A stretch of DNA of 8,949 bases from Gammaproteobacteria bacterium (GTDB lineage Bacteria; Pseudomonadota; Gammaproteobacteria; BMS3Bbin11), in the NCBI GenBank assembly GCA_030617565.1, contig JAUWVE010000056.1, positions 1 to 8,949 of the forward strand, read 5' to 3'. The position numbers and the translations under genes were made by a program. Positions within the stretch are counted from its first letter, which is position 1; every line of letters begins with the position of its first letter. Shown here one piece after another: positions 1 to 6,239 of the stretch. The notes beneath the pieces are model-generated. The model saw only the letters and a list, made by a program, of their open reading frames with translations, made no database searches and was not told the DNA's origin.

Positions 1-1
1 A

Positions 2-286
2 CAGGAGATTCCGAAGCTAATCATTGAAATCAGTGCGCTGGGTATCTATGCGGTGAAAGGCCCCGATGATGAAGCGGCTCGCCAGATCCTGAATACCAGC
101 CCGGAAGCATTGCAGCGGGTGATTCGGTCAGCCGCTGGAAATCAGGATAAGGACAAGATGGTCGTGATCGTCCGTGCTGATAAGGAAACCCCTCATAAGG
201 CGGTTATCCGGGCACTGTCAGTGGCTGGCCAGATGGGCCTTACACGTATTACCTTTGCAACTGAATCTCAGCCTGGAGATGATTGA
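2..286 (+). CDS. exbD: ExbD/TolR family biopolymer transport protein, C-terminal part (5' end outside window)
   Basis: The reading frame is open from base 2 and gives 94 residues ending at TGA 284-286. This is the periplasmic domain of an ExbD/TolR protein; the N-terminal membrane anchor lies upstream of the window. Family signs are the 'VVIVRADKETPH' strand-and-turn, the following helix 'VIRALSVAGQMG' and the closing strand 'LTRITFAT', which match the usual D-x-x-x-x-y..V..v.d.a...G...i.fAT pattern. ExbD works with ExbB in the inner membrane to couple the proton gradient to outer-membrane transport. A GTG at 53 is an internal codon, not the start, because the upstream codons also read as family sequence (QEIPKLIIEISALGIYAV). 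The gene overlaps the next one by 4 bp. An exbB-exbD pair ahead of msbA/lpxK is the arrangement known in Pseudomonas-like genomes. ExbD rather than TolR is chosen on that context. Confidence 0.88.
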   Translation, partial: QEIPKLIIEISALGIYAVKGPDDEAARQILNTSPEALQRVIRSAAGNQDKDKMVVIVRADKETPHKAVIRALSVAGQMGLTRITFATESQPGDD

Positions 287-2085
287 GCCCGGTGTCCGAA
301 ACTGCTGATACCCGCTATACCGGCTGGGAGCTTTACCGGCGTCTGCTGAGTTACGTTAAACCGTACCGTAAGGTCTTTTTCTTTGCCATTATCGGTATGA
401 TCGTAGTTGCTATTACTCAGCCGGGACTGCCCTATCTGATCAAGGGAATTACAGACAAGGGCTTTATCGCCAGGGATTCCGATTACATCCGGATGATCCC
501 AATATATCTTATATTATTATTCCTCATTCGCGGTGCTGCAACCTTTGCATCACAATTTGGTATCTACTGGGTAGGTCGACGAGTCATTTTTGATGTTCGT
601 CGCGAAATGTTCCAGCGTATGATTCATCTACCAACCGCTTTCTTTGATGATAACCATTCCGCCAAGCTGGTGGCGAAGCTGATTTACGATGTTGAGCAGG
701 TGGCGACTGCTGCCACCAGTGCCCTGACCACAGTGGTCAAGGATGGTCTGACGGTTACCCTGCTGCTGGCTTATCTGGTTTATCTGGACTGGCGCCTGAC
801 CTTGATGTTTCTGGTCATAGGCCCGGTGGTAGCCATATTCGTACGTTTCATGAGCAAGCGCTTTCGTACAGTAAGCACCTCGATACAACACTCCATGGGG
901 CATATTGCCCATGTTGCCAAAGAAGCAATAGAAGGGCAGAGGATAGTTAAAACCTATGGCGGACATGAAAAGGAAACTGCCTATTTTGAACTTGCCAACG
1001 AGGAAAACCGGCAACAGTATTTAAGAAAAGCAAAAGTCTCTGCTATGGCGATCCCGGTGGTGGAAATGTTTATAGCCCTGTCACTGGCTGGATTGATTGC
1101 CTTCATGCTTAATCGTACAGACCAGGATTCCGCAACGGTTGGTTCCTTCATCGCTTTTCTGACGGCTGTCCTGTTACTGATGCCGCCAATTAGACGTCTT
1201 ACAAAAATCAATGAACCGGTACAGACGGGCATTGCCGCTGCACAGAGTGTCTTCGCGCTGATGGATGAGCAGGAAGAACAGGATGGCGCTGAAGGGGTGC
1301 TGGGGGCCATAAAAGGCCATGTTGAATTTAAGCAGGTGGGTTTCAGATACCATCCTGATGACAATCCGGTACTTGAAGATATCAGCTTCGAAATAGCACC
1401 GGGGAATGTAGTTGCACTGGTCGGTGCATCCGGCAGCGGTAAATCCACCATTGCATCATTGATGGCGCGTTTTTATGACCCGCAGCAGGGACAGATATTG
1501 ATCGATGGTGTTGATGTCTGCACGCTGGACCTGAAAAATTTGCGTAAACAGCTGGCGATTGTTCCCCAGGAAACCATATTATTTGATGGCAGTCTGGCAG
1601 AAAATATTACCTATGGTTGTGAAGGCGATATTTCTCAGCAGGCACTGACTAAGGCGGCAGTCGCGGCGAATGTTCAGGAGTTTGTCAACAACCTGCCAGA
1701 CGGAATGGATTCACAGATAGGTGAGCGCGGCGTGAGACTATCGGGTGGGCAGCGGCAGCGTATTGCTATCGCCCGCGCTATCTACAAGGATGCTCCCATC
1801 CTGGTGCTGGATGAAGCGACTTCCGCACTGGATACACGCTCGGAGCGCCATGTACAGGAGGCCATGCAGCACCTGATGGAAAAGCGTACCACGCTGGTTA
1901 TCGCCCACCGCCTGAGTACAATTGAGCATGCAGACAAGATTATAGTTCTGCATGAAGGGAAAATTCTGGAACAGGGCTCGCATGTGGCGCTGCTGGAGAA
2001 AAATGGTGCCTACGCGGAACTTTATCACCGTAACTTCAGTGATCTGGATGTTGAAGTTGACGAAGTTGAGGAAGCAGGAGAATAA
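283..2085 (+). CDS. msbA: Lipid A export ABC transporter, fused permease/ATPase MsbA
   Basis: This 600-residue half-transporter is expected to dimerise in the inner membrane and flip core-lipid A to the periplasmic leaflet using ATP. About six hydrophobic segments fill residues 30-300 (roughly 31-49, 71-90, 141-165, 169-190, 254-276, 287-301). The nucleotide-binding domain follows: Walker A GASGSGKST at 381-389, Q-loop Gln429, signature LSGGQ at 486-490, Walker B ILVLDE at 506-511, D-loop SALD at 514-517 and switch His542. Length and layout are normal for MsbA, and lpxK downstream separates it from other ABC exporters. The start used is TTG 283, inside the exbD stop region, with GGAG at 275-278. 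A GTG at 292 is a possible alternative that would drop three residues. The C-terminus ends in an acidic tail (EVDEVEEAGE), which is somewhat unusual. Confidence 0.95.
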   Translation: MSPVSETADTRYTGWELYRRLLSYVKPYRKVFFFAIIGMIVVAITQPGLPYLIKGITDKGFIARDSDYIRMIPIYLILLFLIRGAATFASQFGIYWVGRRVIFDVRREMFQRMIHLPTAFFDDNHSAKLVAKLIYDVEQVATAATSALTTVVKDGLTVTLLLAYLVYLDWRLTLMFLVIGPVVAIFVRFMSKRFRTVSTSIQHSMGHIAHVAKEAIEGQRIVKTYGGHEKETAYFELANEENRQQYLRKAKVSAMAIPVVEMFIALSLAGLIAFMLNRTDQDSATVGSFIAFLTAVLLLMPPIRRLTKINEPVQTGIAAAQSVFALMDEQEEQDGAEGVLGAIKGHVEFKQVGFRYHPDDNPVLEDISFEIAPGNVVALVGASGSGKSTIASLMARFYDPQQGQILIDGVDVCTLDLKNLRKQLAIVPQETILFDGSLAENITYGCEGDISQQALTKAAVAANVQEFVNNLPDGMDSQIGERGVRLSGGQRQRIAIARAIYKDAPILVLDEATSALDTRSERHVQEAMQHLMEKRTTLVIAHRLSTIEHADKIIVLHEGKILEQGSHVALLEKNGAYAELYHRNFSDLDVEVDEVEEAGE

Positions 2086-2135
2086 TATCGGTGATGCTGC
2101 ACCGCACAAATTTTCCTCAGCAATGAGGCGGTGAA

Positions 2136-3134
2136 GTGAGATTCTCCAGCTGGATTCAATCACAATGGCAGAAGAGGGGGCTATACGCCTGGCTAATGCT
2201 GCCACTTTCCCTGCTCTACTGCACCATCATGATACTGCGTCGGGAGGCCTATGGCTCTGGCTTGCTGAAGGCACATCGGATAGACAAGCCGGTCATTGTT
2301 ATAGGTAATTTATCGGTCGGTGGTACGGGTAAAACACCCCTTGTTATCTGGCTCGCCAATCAACTGGCCAGAAAGGGGATAAGGCCGGCAGTTATTAGCC
2401 GTGGTTATGGCGGACGAGCAAAAGATTTTCCTTTGCTGGTCAACGCAGAGACACATGCTGCAATTTCCGGTGATGAACCTGCAATGATTGCCCGCAGCCT
2501 GGGTTGCCCGGTAGTGATTGATCCTGATCGAGTAGCTGCCGCTAACTGGCTGATTGAGCGGAACCTCTGTGATGTCATTATCTCGGATGATGGTCTACAA
2601 CATCTGGCATTGGGACGGGATCTGGAGATTGTCATCATTACATCTGACGCGGTTGCCGGCAACGGTCTGTGTCTGCCTGCCGGGCCGCTGCGGGAAAATC
2701 CGTCTCGGCTGAAGTCTATTGATCTGGTCATCAGTAGAGAGAAAAAGTCTGCGCTGACAGAGCACACAATGGATTTACTGCCGGGTGAGTGTAGCCGGCT
2801 GGACAACCCGGCTATGCGTTTACCCCTGAGTGCCTTCTGGAAGAGTCCTGTCCATGCAATAGCGGGCATAGGCAATCCAGAAGGTTTTTTCAGTAGCTTG
2901 AGTACGGCTGGGTTGGAGATTATTCCACATCCATTTCCTGATCATTATGATTATACGCCGGCAGACATCTCATTTGCTGATGGCTTGCCGGTGATTATGA
3001 CTGAGAAAGATGCGATAAAATGCAGCGAATTTGCCACACGTAATCATTGGGCAGTCACTGTCAGTGTGGAGGTGGATGAAGGTATACTTTCTTCAGTGCT
3101 CGAGACAATTAAGGAGTTTGATAGTAATGGATAA
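2136..3134 (+). CDS. lpxK: Tetraacyldisaccharide 4'-kinase LpxK
   Basis: LpxK phosphorylates the 4' position of the tetraacyldisaccharide-1-phosphate precursor to give lipid IVA. It acts at the cytoplasmic face of the inner membrane, just before Kdo addition. The 332-residue length is typical. An N-terminal hydrophobic segment (about 17-34) provides the membrane anchor. The P-loop GNLSVGGTGKTP lies at 57-68, RGYGG at 89-93, GDEP at 112-115 (its Asp probably corresponds to the proposed catalytic base), the paired acidic motif DDGLQH at 151-156, GPLRE at 173-177, AGIGNPEGFF at 233-242, FPDHYDY at 257-263 and TEKDAIK at 279-285. The start is GTG 2136, preceded by GAGG at 2125-2128 with a 7-nt gap. 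It lies 50 bp after msbA, so the two are almost certainly co-transcribed. Confidence 0.95.
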   Translation: MRFSSWIQSQWQKRGLYAWLMLPLSLLYCTIMILRREAYGSGLLKAHRIDKPVIVIGNLSVGGTGKTPLVIWLANQLARKGIRPAVISRGYGGRAKDFPLLVNAETHAAISGDEPAMIARSLGCPVVIDPDRVAAANWLIERNLCDVIISDDGLQHLALGRDLEIVIITSDAVAGNGLCLPAGPLRENPSRLKSIDLVISREKKSALTEHTMDLLPGECSRLDNPAMRLPLSAFWKSPVHAIAGIGNPEGFFSSLSTAGLEIIPHPFPDHYDYTPADISFADGLPVIMTEKDAIKCSEFATRNHWAVTVSVEVDEGILSSVLETIKEFDSNG

Positions 3135-3291
3135 AAAACTGCTGGAAATTCTGGTTTGCCCTTTATGTAAAGGGCCGTTGAAATATGATCGCAAAGCGGA
3201 GGAACTGATCTGCAAGCCGGATAGATTGGCGTTTCCGATTCGTGATGGAATTCCGGTGATGCTGGAGAATGAAGCCAGGAAACTGGACTAA
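3127..3291 (+). CDS. ycaR: Trm112/YcaR family small protein
   Basis: A 54-residue protein of the Trm112-like (YcaR, UPF0434) family. The opening 'DKKLLEILVCPLCKGPL' with the CPLC knuckle at residues 11-14, the 'ELICKPDRLAFPIRDGIPVML' core and the 'NEARKL' end match the family closely. The biochemical role of bacterial YcaR is not settled; eukaryotic and archaeal Trm112 proteins activate methyltransferases. The ATG at 3127 is chosen because a strong AAGGAG lies at 3111-3116 with a 10-nt gap, and because homologues begin at M-x-K-L-L. The same frame is open further upstream, but that stretch is lpxK coding sequence. The gene overlaps the lpxK end by 8 bp. ycaR between lpxK and kdsB is a long-known conserved order. 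Confidence 0.93.
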   Translation: MDKKLLEILVCPLCKGPLKYDRKAEELICKPDRLAFPIRDGIPVMLENEARKLD

Positions 3292-3428
3292 AATGTTTTA
3301 CGTTTTACGTGACACCACTACTGTCCTATAAATTTAGCCCGTATGCCTGTTAAGATGTTGCAGACAGAAGCAAAAGAGATTATAGGAATTATTTGACATG
3401 AACTTGTATGTGCCTGGTCGAGGCCATT

Positions 3429-3529
3429 CCTTCTCCCTTGAGGGAGAAGGCCAGGATGAGGGGGCTGATACATCAACCCCTTACCTACTCGGTTTCCCTC
3501 ACCCTAACCCTCTCCCAATGGGAGAGGGG
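3429..3529. repeat. Inverted pair of REP-like hairpin elements (BIME-like)
   Basis: Two related 33-nt elements face each other in the 323-bp gap between ycaR and kdsB. Copy A (3429-3461) has a perfect 9-bp stem, CCTTCTCCC at 3429-3437 pairing with 3442-3450 around a TTGA loop, followed by a GGATGAGG tail. Copy B (3497-3529), read on the reverse strand, has the stem CCCTCTCCC (3508-3516 with 3520-3528, loop AAT) followed by a GGGTGAGG tail. The shape, a GC-rich hairpin with a short conserved tail in inverted pairs, is that of repetitive extragenic palindromes. The CCCTCACCCTAACCC version looks like a motif I recall as common in proteobacterial intergenic DNA, which I could not check here. It may act as a transcript-end stabiliser or attenuator after ycaR. 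The rest of 3292-3428 shows no gene. Confidence 0.75.
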
Positions 3530-3550
3530 ATTATATGGGATAGCAGTGAC

Positions 3551-3582
3551 CTGATATGTAATACCTAAAATTATATATTACA
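3551..3582 (+). promoter_or_regulatory. Possible kdsB promoter with overlapping dyad
   Basis: CTGATA (3551-3556, four of six -35 consensus bases), a 17-nt gap and TATATT (3574-3579, five of six -10 bases) would place a start of transcription about 30 nt before kdsB. A perfect 7-bp inverted repeat, TGTAATA at 3557-3563 and TATTACA at 3576-3582, overlaps the -10 box and could be an operator. AT-rich DNA gives such matches by chance, so this is tentative. It is supported mainly by the REP pair upstream, which would separate kdsB from read-through. Confidence 0.3.
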
Positions 3583-3614
3583 CTTAAAAAGTACACCGTA
3601 AATTACTGAATATA

Positions 3615-4376
3615 ATGTCATTTCATATAATAATCCCCGCCCGTTTTGAATCTACCCGCCTTCCCGGCAAACCATTGCTGGATATTGCCGGCAAGCCGAT
3701 GATTCAGCATGTTTATGAGCGTGCAATGGAGGCGGGTGCTGCCAGTGTAACCGTCGCAACAGATAATTTACGGGTCGAAGAGGTGGTGCGAGACTTTGGC
3801 GGTAATGCCTGTTTGACCAACGACAGGCATCTATCTGGCACCGACCGGCTGGGTGAAGCCGCACAGATTATTGGCTTGTCTGATGACGACCTGGTGGTGA
3901 ACCTGCAGGGTGATGAGCCGTTAATGCCGGCTTCACTGATTGTCGGGGTGGCTGATGTCCTGCATGACGACAACAAGGCTGATGTTGCTACTGCCTGTGT
4001 GCTGATGAGTGATCCTGCCCAGATAAATGATCCCCATGTCGTCAAGGTAGTGACAGATCGTTTTGGTCATGCGCTCTATTTTAGCCGTGCGGGCATACCT
4101 TTTTTCCGCAATGCAGAAACTGATGAGGCTGAACTGGAGCGACAGGTGTTTCGTCATATCGGCCTGTATGCCTATCGCTGTGGATTTCTGGCTGAATATA
4201 CGCAGCTTGAACACTGTAATCTGGAGCACATTGAAGCCCTCGAGCAGCTGCGTGTGCTATGGAACGGTGGCAAAATTGCGGTAATGGAAACGACTGTAGA
4301 TCCCGGGCATGGTGTCGATACGCCAGAAGATCTGCAGCGGGTCAGGATTTTATTTGAGGGATCATCCAGTACATAA
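3615..4376 (+). CDS. kdsB: 3-deoxy-manno-octulosonate cytidylyltransferase (CMP-Kdo synthetase)
   Basis: KdsB activates Kdo with CTP to give CMP-Kdo, the donor for adding Kdo to lipid IVA, the LpxK product encoded upstream; it is cytosolic. The 253-residue length is standard. Family motifs run in order: PARFESTRLPGKPL at 8-21 (nucleotide binding), ATDN at 48-51, SGTDR at 74-78, NLQGDEP at 96-102 (metal-binding Asp), NDPHVVK at 138-144, YFSRAGIPFFR at 155-165, HIGLYAYR at 181-188 and GVDTPEDL at 233-240. The ATG at 3615 is the only suitable start, since the protein begins right at the nucleotide-binding strand, yet no clear Shine-Dalgarno sequence precedes it. It follows ycaR as in Pseudomonas-like genomes, but with a 323-bp gap holding hairpin repeats. 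Confidence 0.96.
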   Translation: MSFHIIIPARFESTRLPGKPLLDIAGKPMIQHVYERAMEAGAASVTVATDNLRVEEVVRDFGGNACLTNDRHLSGTDRLGEAAQIIGLSDDDLVVNLQGDEPLMPASLIVGVADVLHDDNKADVATACVLMSDPAQINDPHVVKVVTDRFGHALYFSRAGIPFFRNAETDEAELERQVFRHIGLYAYRCGFLAEYTQLEHCNLEHIEALEQLRVLWNGGKIAVMETTVDPGHGVDTPEDLQRVRILFEGSSST

Positions 4377-4392
4377 ACCCCACAAAGAAGGA

Positions 4393-4478
4393 TGAACCGC
4401 AAAAACGCTAAGGCATCAAAGGTTTTCTCTTTACTACAAAAAATTCTTTCTTTGCGTTCTTTGTGCCTTTGCGGTTAA
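4393..4478. repeat. Palindromic intergenic element, copy 1 (diverged)
   Basis: An ~86-bp hairpin-forming element starts 16 bp after kdsB. Arms at 4393-4421 and 4450-4478 match at about 20 of 29 positions, opening with AACCGC and closing with GCGGTT. The loop shares AGGTTTT, TTTA and ATTCTTTCTTTGCGT with the second copy at 4803-4889, in the same orientation, so this is a defined repeat rather than a chance hairpin. Its position between the convergent ends of kdsB and the reverse gene at 4494 suggests it can end transcripts from both sides. Confidence 0.75.
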
Positions 4479-4493
4479 GAATGCTTTTTTCTG

Positions 4494-4754
4494 TTATCCC
4501 AGGTTTTTATTGAATAAATCGTATGAAATCATGAAAAAACCTATGTTGATTAGCATGAGGAAAAATCCAATTGGTATTGAAAGATATCTAAATTTACCCC
4601 AGAGTGAGACGATGTAAATTAAGAATAAAACAGGGTAAATGACTAACAGGTCTATCCGTATATTCCCTTCTGCCTGACTTTCCCAGAACCAGTATAGCAA
4701 GGTTGAAATGATCACAATTGCCAGTGAAGTGCCTGATAATTTATTCTTGTTCAT
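4494..4754 (-). CDS. Small hypothetical membrane protein, three predicted helices
   Basis: I do not recognise this 86-residue protein. Three hydrophobic segments cover most of it: about 8-24, 33-52 and 57-77. They are joined by a short polar loop (ESQAEGNIR) and a short basic one (GKFR). The first helix holds a YWFWE cluster. There is no signal-peptide cleavage motif or known catalytic motif. The start is ATG 4752-4754 (reverse), with a weak GGAA a few bases before it. The DNA is clearly AT-rich: 4501-4620 is about 29% G+C, against 58% over 3841-3900 in kdsB, which hints at horizontal origin. It lies alone on the reverse strand between two copies of the same palindromic repeat. The hydrophobic periodicity and clean start and stop favour a real gene over a chance frame. 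Confidence 0.65.
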   Translation of the reverse strand: MNKNKLSGTSLAIVIISTLLYWFWESQAEGNIRIDLLVIYPVLFLIYIVSLWGKFRYLSIPIGFFLMLINIGFFMISYDLFNKNLG

Positions 4755-4802
4755 TGGGTTCCGTCGTTATCGTGATTAAATCAGCTGGTACAACTGAAAT
4801 GC

Positions 4803-4889
4803 TGAACCGCCAAGGCGCAAAGGACGCAAAGGTTTTTCTTTATTACTAATAATATTCTTTCTTTGCGTCCTTTGCGCCTTAGCGGTTCA
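4803..4889. repeat. Palindromic intergenic element, copy 2 (near-perfect hairpin)
   Basis: Arms 4803-4831 and 4861-4889 are inverted repeats matching at 28 of 29 positions (AACCGC, AAGGCGCAAAGGACGCAAAG), around a 29-nt AT-rich loop. It is the better-preserved copy of the element at 4393-4478. It sits 9 bp beyond the stop codon of the reverse gene 4899-5165 and upstream of the reverse gene 4494-4754. It could therefore terminate or stabilise the former transcript. Elements of this AACCGC/AAGGCGCAAAGG type seem familiar to me from intergenic DNA of various bacteria, which was not verifiable here. Confidence 0.85.
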
Positions 4890-4898
4890 ATCAAACAA

Positions 4899-5165
4899 TT
4901 AATCAATTAGGTCGAGATCAAGAAACTCCTTATGCAATGCTGTTCCATTTTCGCTCAAGACTCGAACTGTTAGTGTTTGCGGGCTTCGACGGGTAGGGTG
5001 GCCATGCAGATTGCTCTGTATAGAGGCTGTACTGGTATTCTGTAAAACCAGCGATGGGCCATCTTCCAGAACTTCAATTATTATTCCCAGATTGCCCATA
5101 TAACAGACACGCATGCCTATCATCGCGCGCAGTTCATTCACACTGATCGGTAGTTTTTCACTCAT
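4899..5165 (-). CDS. Conserved-looking hypothetical protein, 88 residues
   Basis: I cannot name this family. The protein is soluble, with no signal peptide or membrane segment. It begins 'MSEKLPISVNELRAMIG', a short helix, followed by alternating hydrophobic strands (RVCYMGNLGIIIEVLEDGPSLVLQ), a Thr/Ser-rich loop and a final strand region (LTVRVL), ending in an acidic tail (EFLDLDLID). The strand pattern would suit a small SH3-like or KOW-like beta barrel; that is inference only. The start is ATG 5163-5165, which has GAGTGG six bases upstream; the open frame runs on to a TTG at 5210 without a good ribosome site. It is divergent from the phosphatase gene at 5244, sharing a 78-bp intergenic region, and its stop lies 9 bp from a strong palindrome. 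Confidence 0.7.
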   Translation of the reverse strand: MSEKLPISVNELRAMIGMRVCYMGNLGIIIEVLEDGPSLVLQNTSTASIQSNLHGHPTRRSPQTLTVRVLSENGTALHKEFLDLDLID

Positions 5166-5190
5166 GCTGTGCCACTCGTAAACGCTATTG

Positions 5191-5211
5191 GGTACAATTA
5201 TTAGGTACAAT
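5191..5211 (+). promoter_or_regulatory. Tandem GGTACAAT direct repeat in a divergent intergenic region
   Basis: GGTACAAT occurs at 5191-5198 and again at 5204-5211, 13 bp apart, between the divergent genes at 5165 and 5244. Each TACAAT is a five-of-six match to a -10 box; the second would start transcription about 26 nt before the phosphatase ATG. No convincing -35 box stands at the right distance, so a repeat-type operator is equally possible. Confidence 0.25.
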
Positions 5212-5243
5212 ACTACTGCATAAACAACAGGACTTCAGTAAAC

Positions 5244-5717
5244 ATGATTAAAGTATTATTTGTCTGCCTGGGAAATATTTGTCGCTCGCCAACCGCTGAG
5301 GGCGTGTTTCGTAAGTTGGTAGAAGAACGGGGAATGGTAGATTATATCGAAATCGACTCTGCCGGCACACATGCCTATCATGTCGGTTCACCGCCGGACA
5401 GCAGGGCGCAGGAAGCGGCCAGACGTCGTGGAATAGACATGAGCGGCCTGCTAGGGCGGCGGGTTGATGAGGGTGACTTTTATGTCTTTGACTACATCCT
5501 GGCGATGGATGAATCAAATGAATATCACCTGCGAGAAATGGCTCCGCCGGAAGAGATATACAGGGTAAGGCGATTTCTTGAGTTTGCTCCCGAGCGCAGT
5601 GAGCGGGAAGTCCCTGATCCCTACTATGGCGGTGCCACAGGTTTTGAAAATGTTCTGGACCTGATTGAGGATGCTTCCGCAGGACTGCTAGCCGATATAA
5701 AATTGCATCTAAAGTGA
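5244..5717 (+). CDS. Low-molecular-weight protein-tyrosine phosphatase
   Basis: A 157-residue cytosolic LMW-PTP that removes phosphate from protein tyrosines through a cysteinyl-phosphate intermediate. The P-loop CLGNICRS gives nucleophile Cys8 and Arg14 in the C-x5-R(S) arrangement. The general-acid motif DPYYGG places Asp125 near the C-terminus, and 'IDSAGTHAYHVGSPPDSRA' (38-55) is the family's second conserved block. Length is typical. The start is ATG 5244, with AGGA at 5229-5232. Relatives include Wzb/Etp, which act on tyrosine kinases of polysaccharide export, and the phosphatase next to kdsB in Pseudomonas (between kdsB and murB). No tyrosine kinase or capsule gene is seen here, so the substrate is unknown. 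In this window the gene is separated from kdsB by two reverse genes, and a YkuD gene stands where murB would be expected. Confidence 0.93.
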   Translation: MIKVLFVCLGNICRSPTAEGVFRKLVEERGMVDYIEIDSAGTHAYHVGSPPDSRAQEAARRRGIDMSGLLGRRVDEGDFYVFDYILAMDESNEYHLREMAPPEEIYRVRRFLEFAPERSEREVPDPYYGGATGFENVLDLIEDASAGLLADIKLHLK

Positions 5718-5729
5718 ATAAAAAACAAT

Positions 5730-5744
5730 AGGATATAAGAAATA
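5730..5744 (+). promoter_or_regulatory. Ribosome binding site followed by an ATA codon (putative non-canonical start)
   Basis: AGGA at 5730-5733 is followed after 8 nt by ATA at 5742-5744, which is in frame with the YkuD gene. The frame is closed just upstream by TAA 5736-5738. No in-frame ATG, GTG or TTG occurs before GTG 5814, although the codons in between encode recognisable YkuD N-terminal sequence. The spacing is what one would expect for an ATG that has become ATA. Confidence 0.45.
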
Positions 5745-6233
5745 GATAATCCAGAGATTGAAGTAGTAATTTCCATAGCTGAGCAAACACTTGAACTGTG
5801 CAAGCAGGGTGTAGTGCTAGATCGCTACCCGGTATCAACAGCAAAAAATGGCCCGGGTGAAGAATTCGGCAGTGAATGCACGCCGCGCGGCAGGCACATT
5901 ATCCGGGCAGTAATCGGTGCCGGCAATGATGCAGGTTCAGTATTTGTGGCACGTCGTCCTACCGGCGAAATCTGGTCGGAAGAACTCGCGCAGGCAGAAC
6001 CGGATCGTGACTGGATACTGTCCCGGATACTCTGGCTGAGCGGTCTTGAACCCGGTATAAACCGGCTGGAAAATGTGGATACTATGCGTCGCTATATCTA
6101 TATACACGGCACACCCTATGAAAAGGAGATAGGTCATCCGGTATCGCATGGCTGTATACGTATGCGCAATGATGATTTGATTGATCTCTATGAACGGGTT
6201 GGCCCCGGCACCATCGTTACAATTAATTCCTGA
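5742..6233 (+). CDS. L,D-transpeptidase/carboxypeptidase family (YkuD) protein, no signal peptide
   Basis: A YkuD-domain protein, 163 residues if it starts at ATA 5742. The N-terminal beta strand 'IEVVISIAEQTLEL', then RYPVSTAKNGPGE, CTPRGRH, the family stretch RRPTGEIW and DWILSRILWLSGLEPG lead to the catalytic site: His122 in IHGTP and SHGCIR at 135-140 with nucleophile Cys138. YkuD enzymes cut or join peptides at the L,D-bond of diaminopimelate in murein. There is no signal peptide or membrane segment, so a cytoplasmic place is implied, which fits the next gene, nagZ (6 bp downstream). A role in trimming recycled muropeptides, as I recall for YkuD-type L,D-carboxypeptidases such as Vibrio LdcV, is inference. 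A GTG start at 5814 would give 139 residues and remove the first strand (about 24 residues), so it is considered less likely. Confidence 0.88.
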   Translation: MDNPEIEVVISIAEQTLELCKQGVVLDRYPVSTAKNGPGEEFGSECTPRGRHIIRAVIGAGNDAGSVFVARRPTGEIWSEELAQAEPDRDWILSRILWLSGLEPGINRLENVDTMRRYIYIHGTPYEKEIGHPVSHGCIRMRNDDLIDLYERVGPGTIVTINS

Positions 6234-6239
6234 GGGACT

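Noticed and set aside
981..1451. 156-codon reverse open frame inside msbA
   Set aside because: Low-complexity Ser/Ala-rich translation opposite the MsbA ATPase domain; coding constraint is clearly on the forward strand.
3393..3421. Perfect TTGACA (3393-3398) as a -35 box for a promoter in the ycaR-kdsB gap
   Set aside because: The hexamer 17 nt downstream is GGTCGA, and no -10-like sequence occurs at 16-18 nt; the REP hairpin follows directly.
3611..3616. TATAAT at the kdsB start as a -10 box
   Set aside because: It overlaps the ATG itself and would start transcription inside the gene; no -35 sequence is present, and no later start codon would keep the essential N-terminal PARFES motif.
4393..4889. 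CRISPR array or small transposon made by the two palindromic elements
   Set aside because: Only two copies about 410 bp apart with a gene between them, no regular spacers, no cas gene and no transposase; the element is a hairpin repeat.
5248..5844. 198-codon open frame on the reverse strand across the phosphatase gene
   Set aside because: It lies opposite a gene with full catalytic motifs, its translation is rich in Cys, His and Pro with no domain, and it has no ribosome site; it is a shadow frame.
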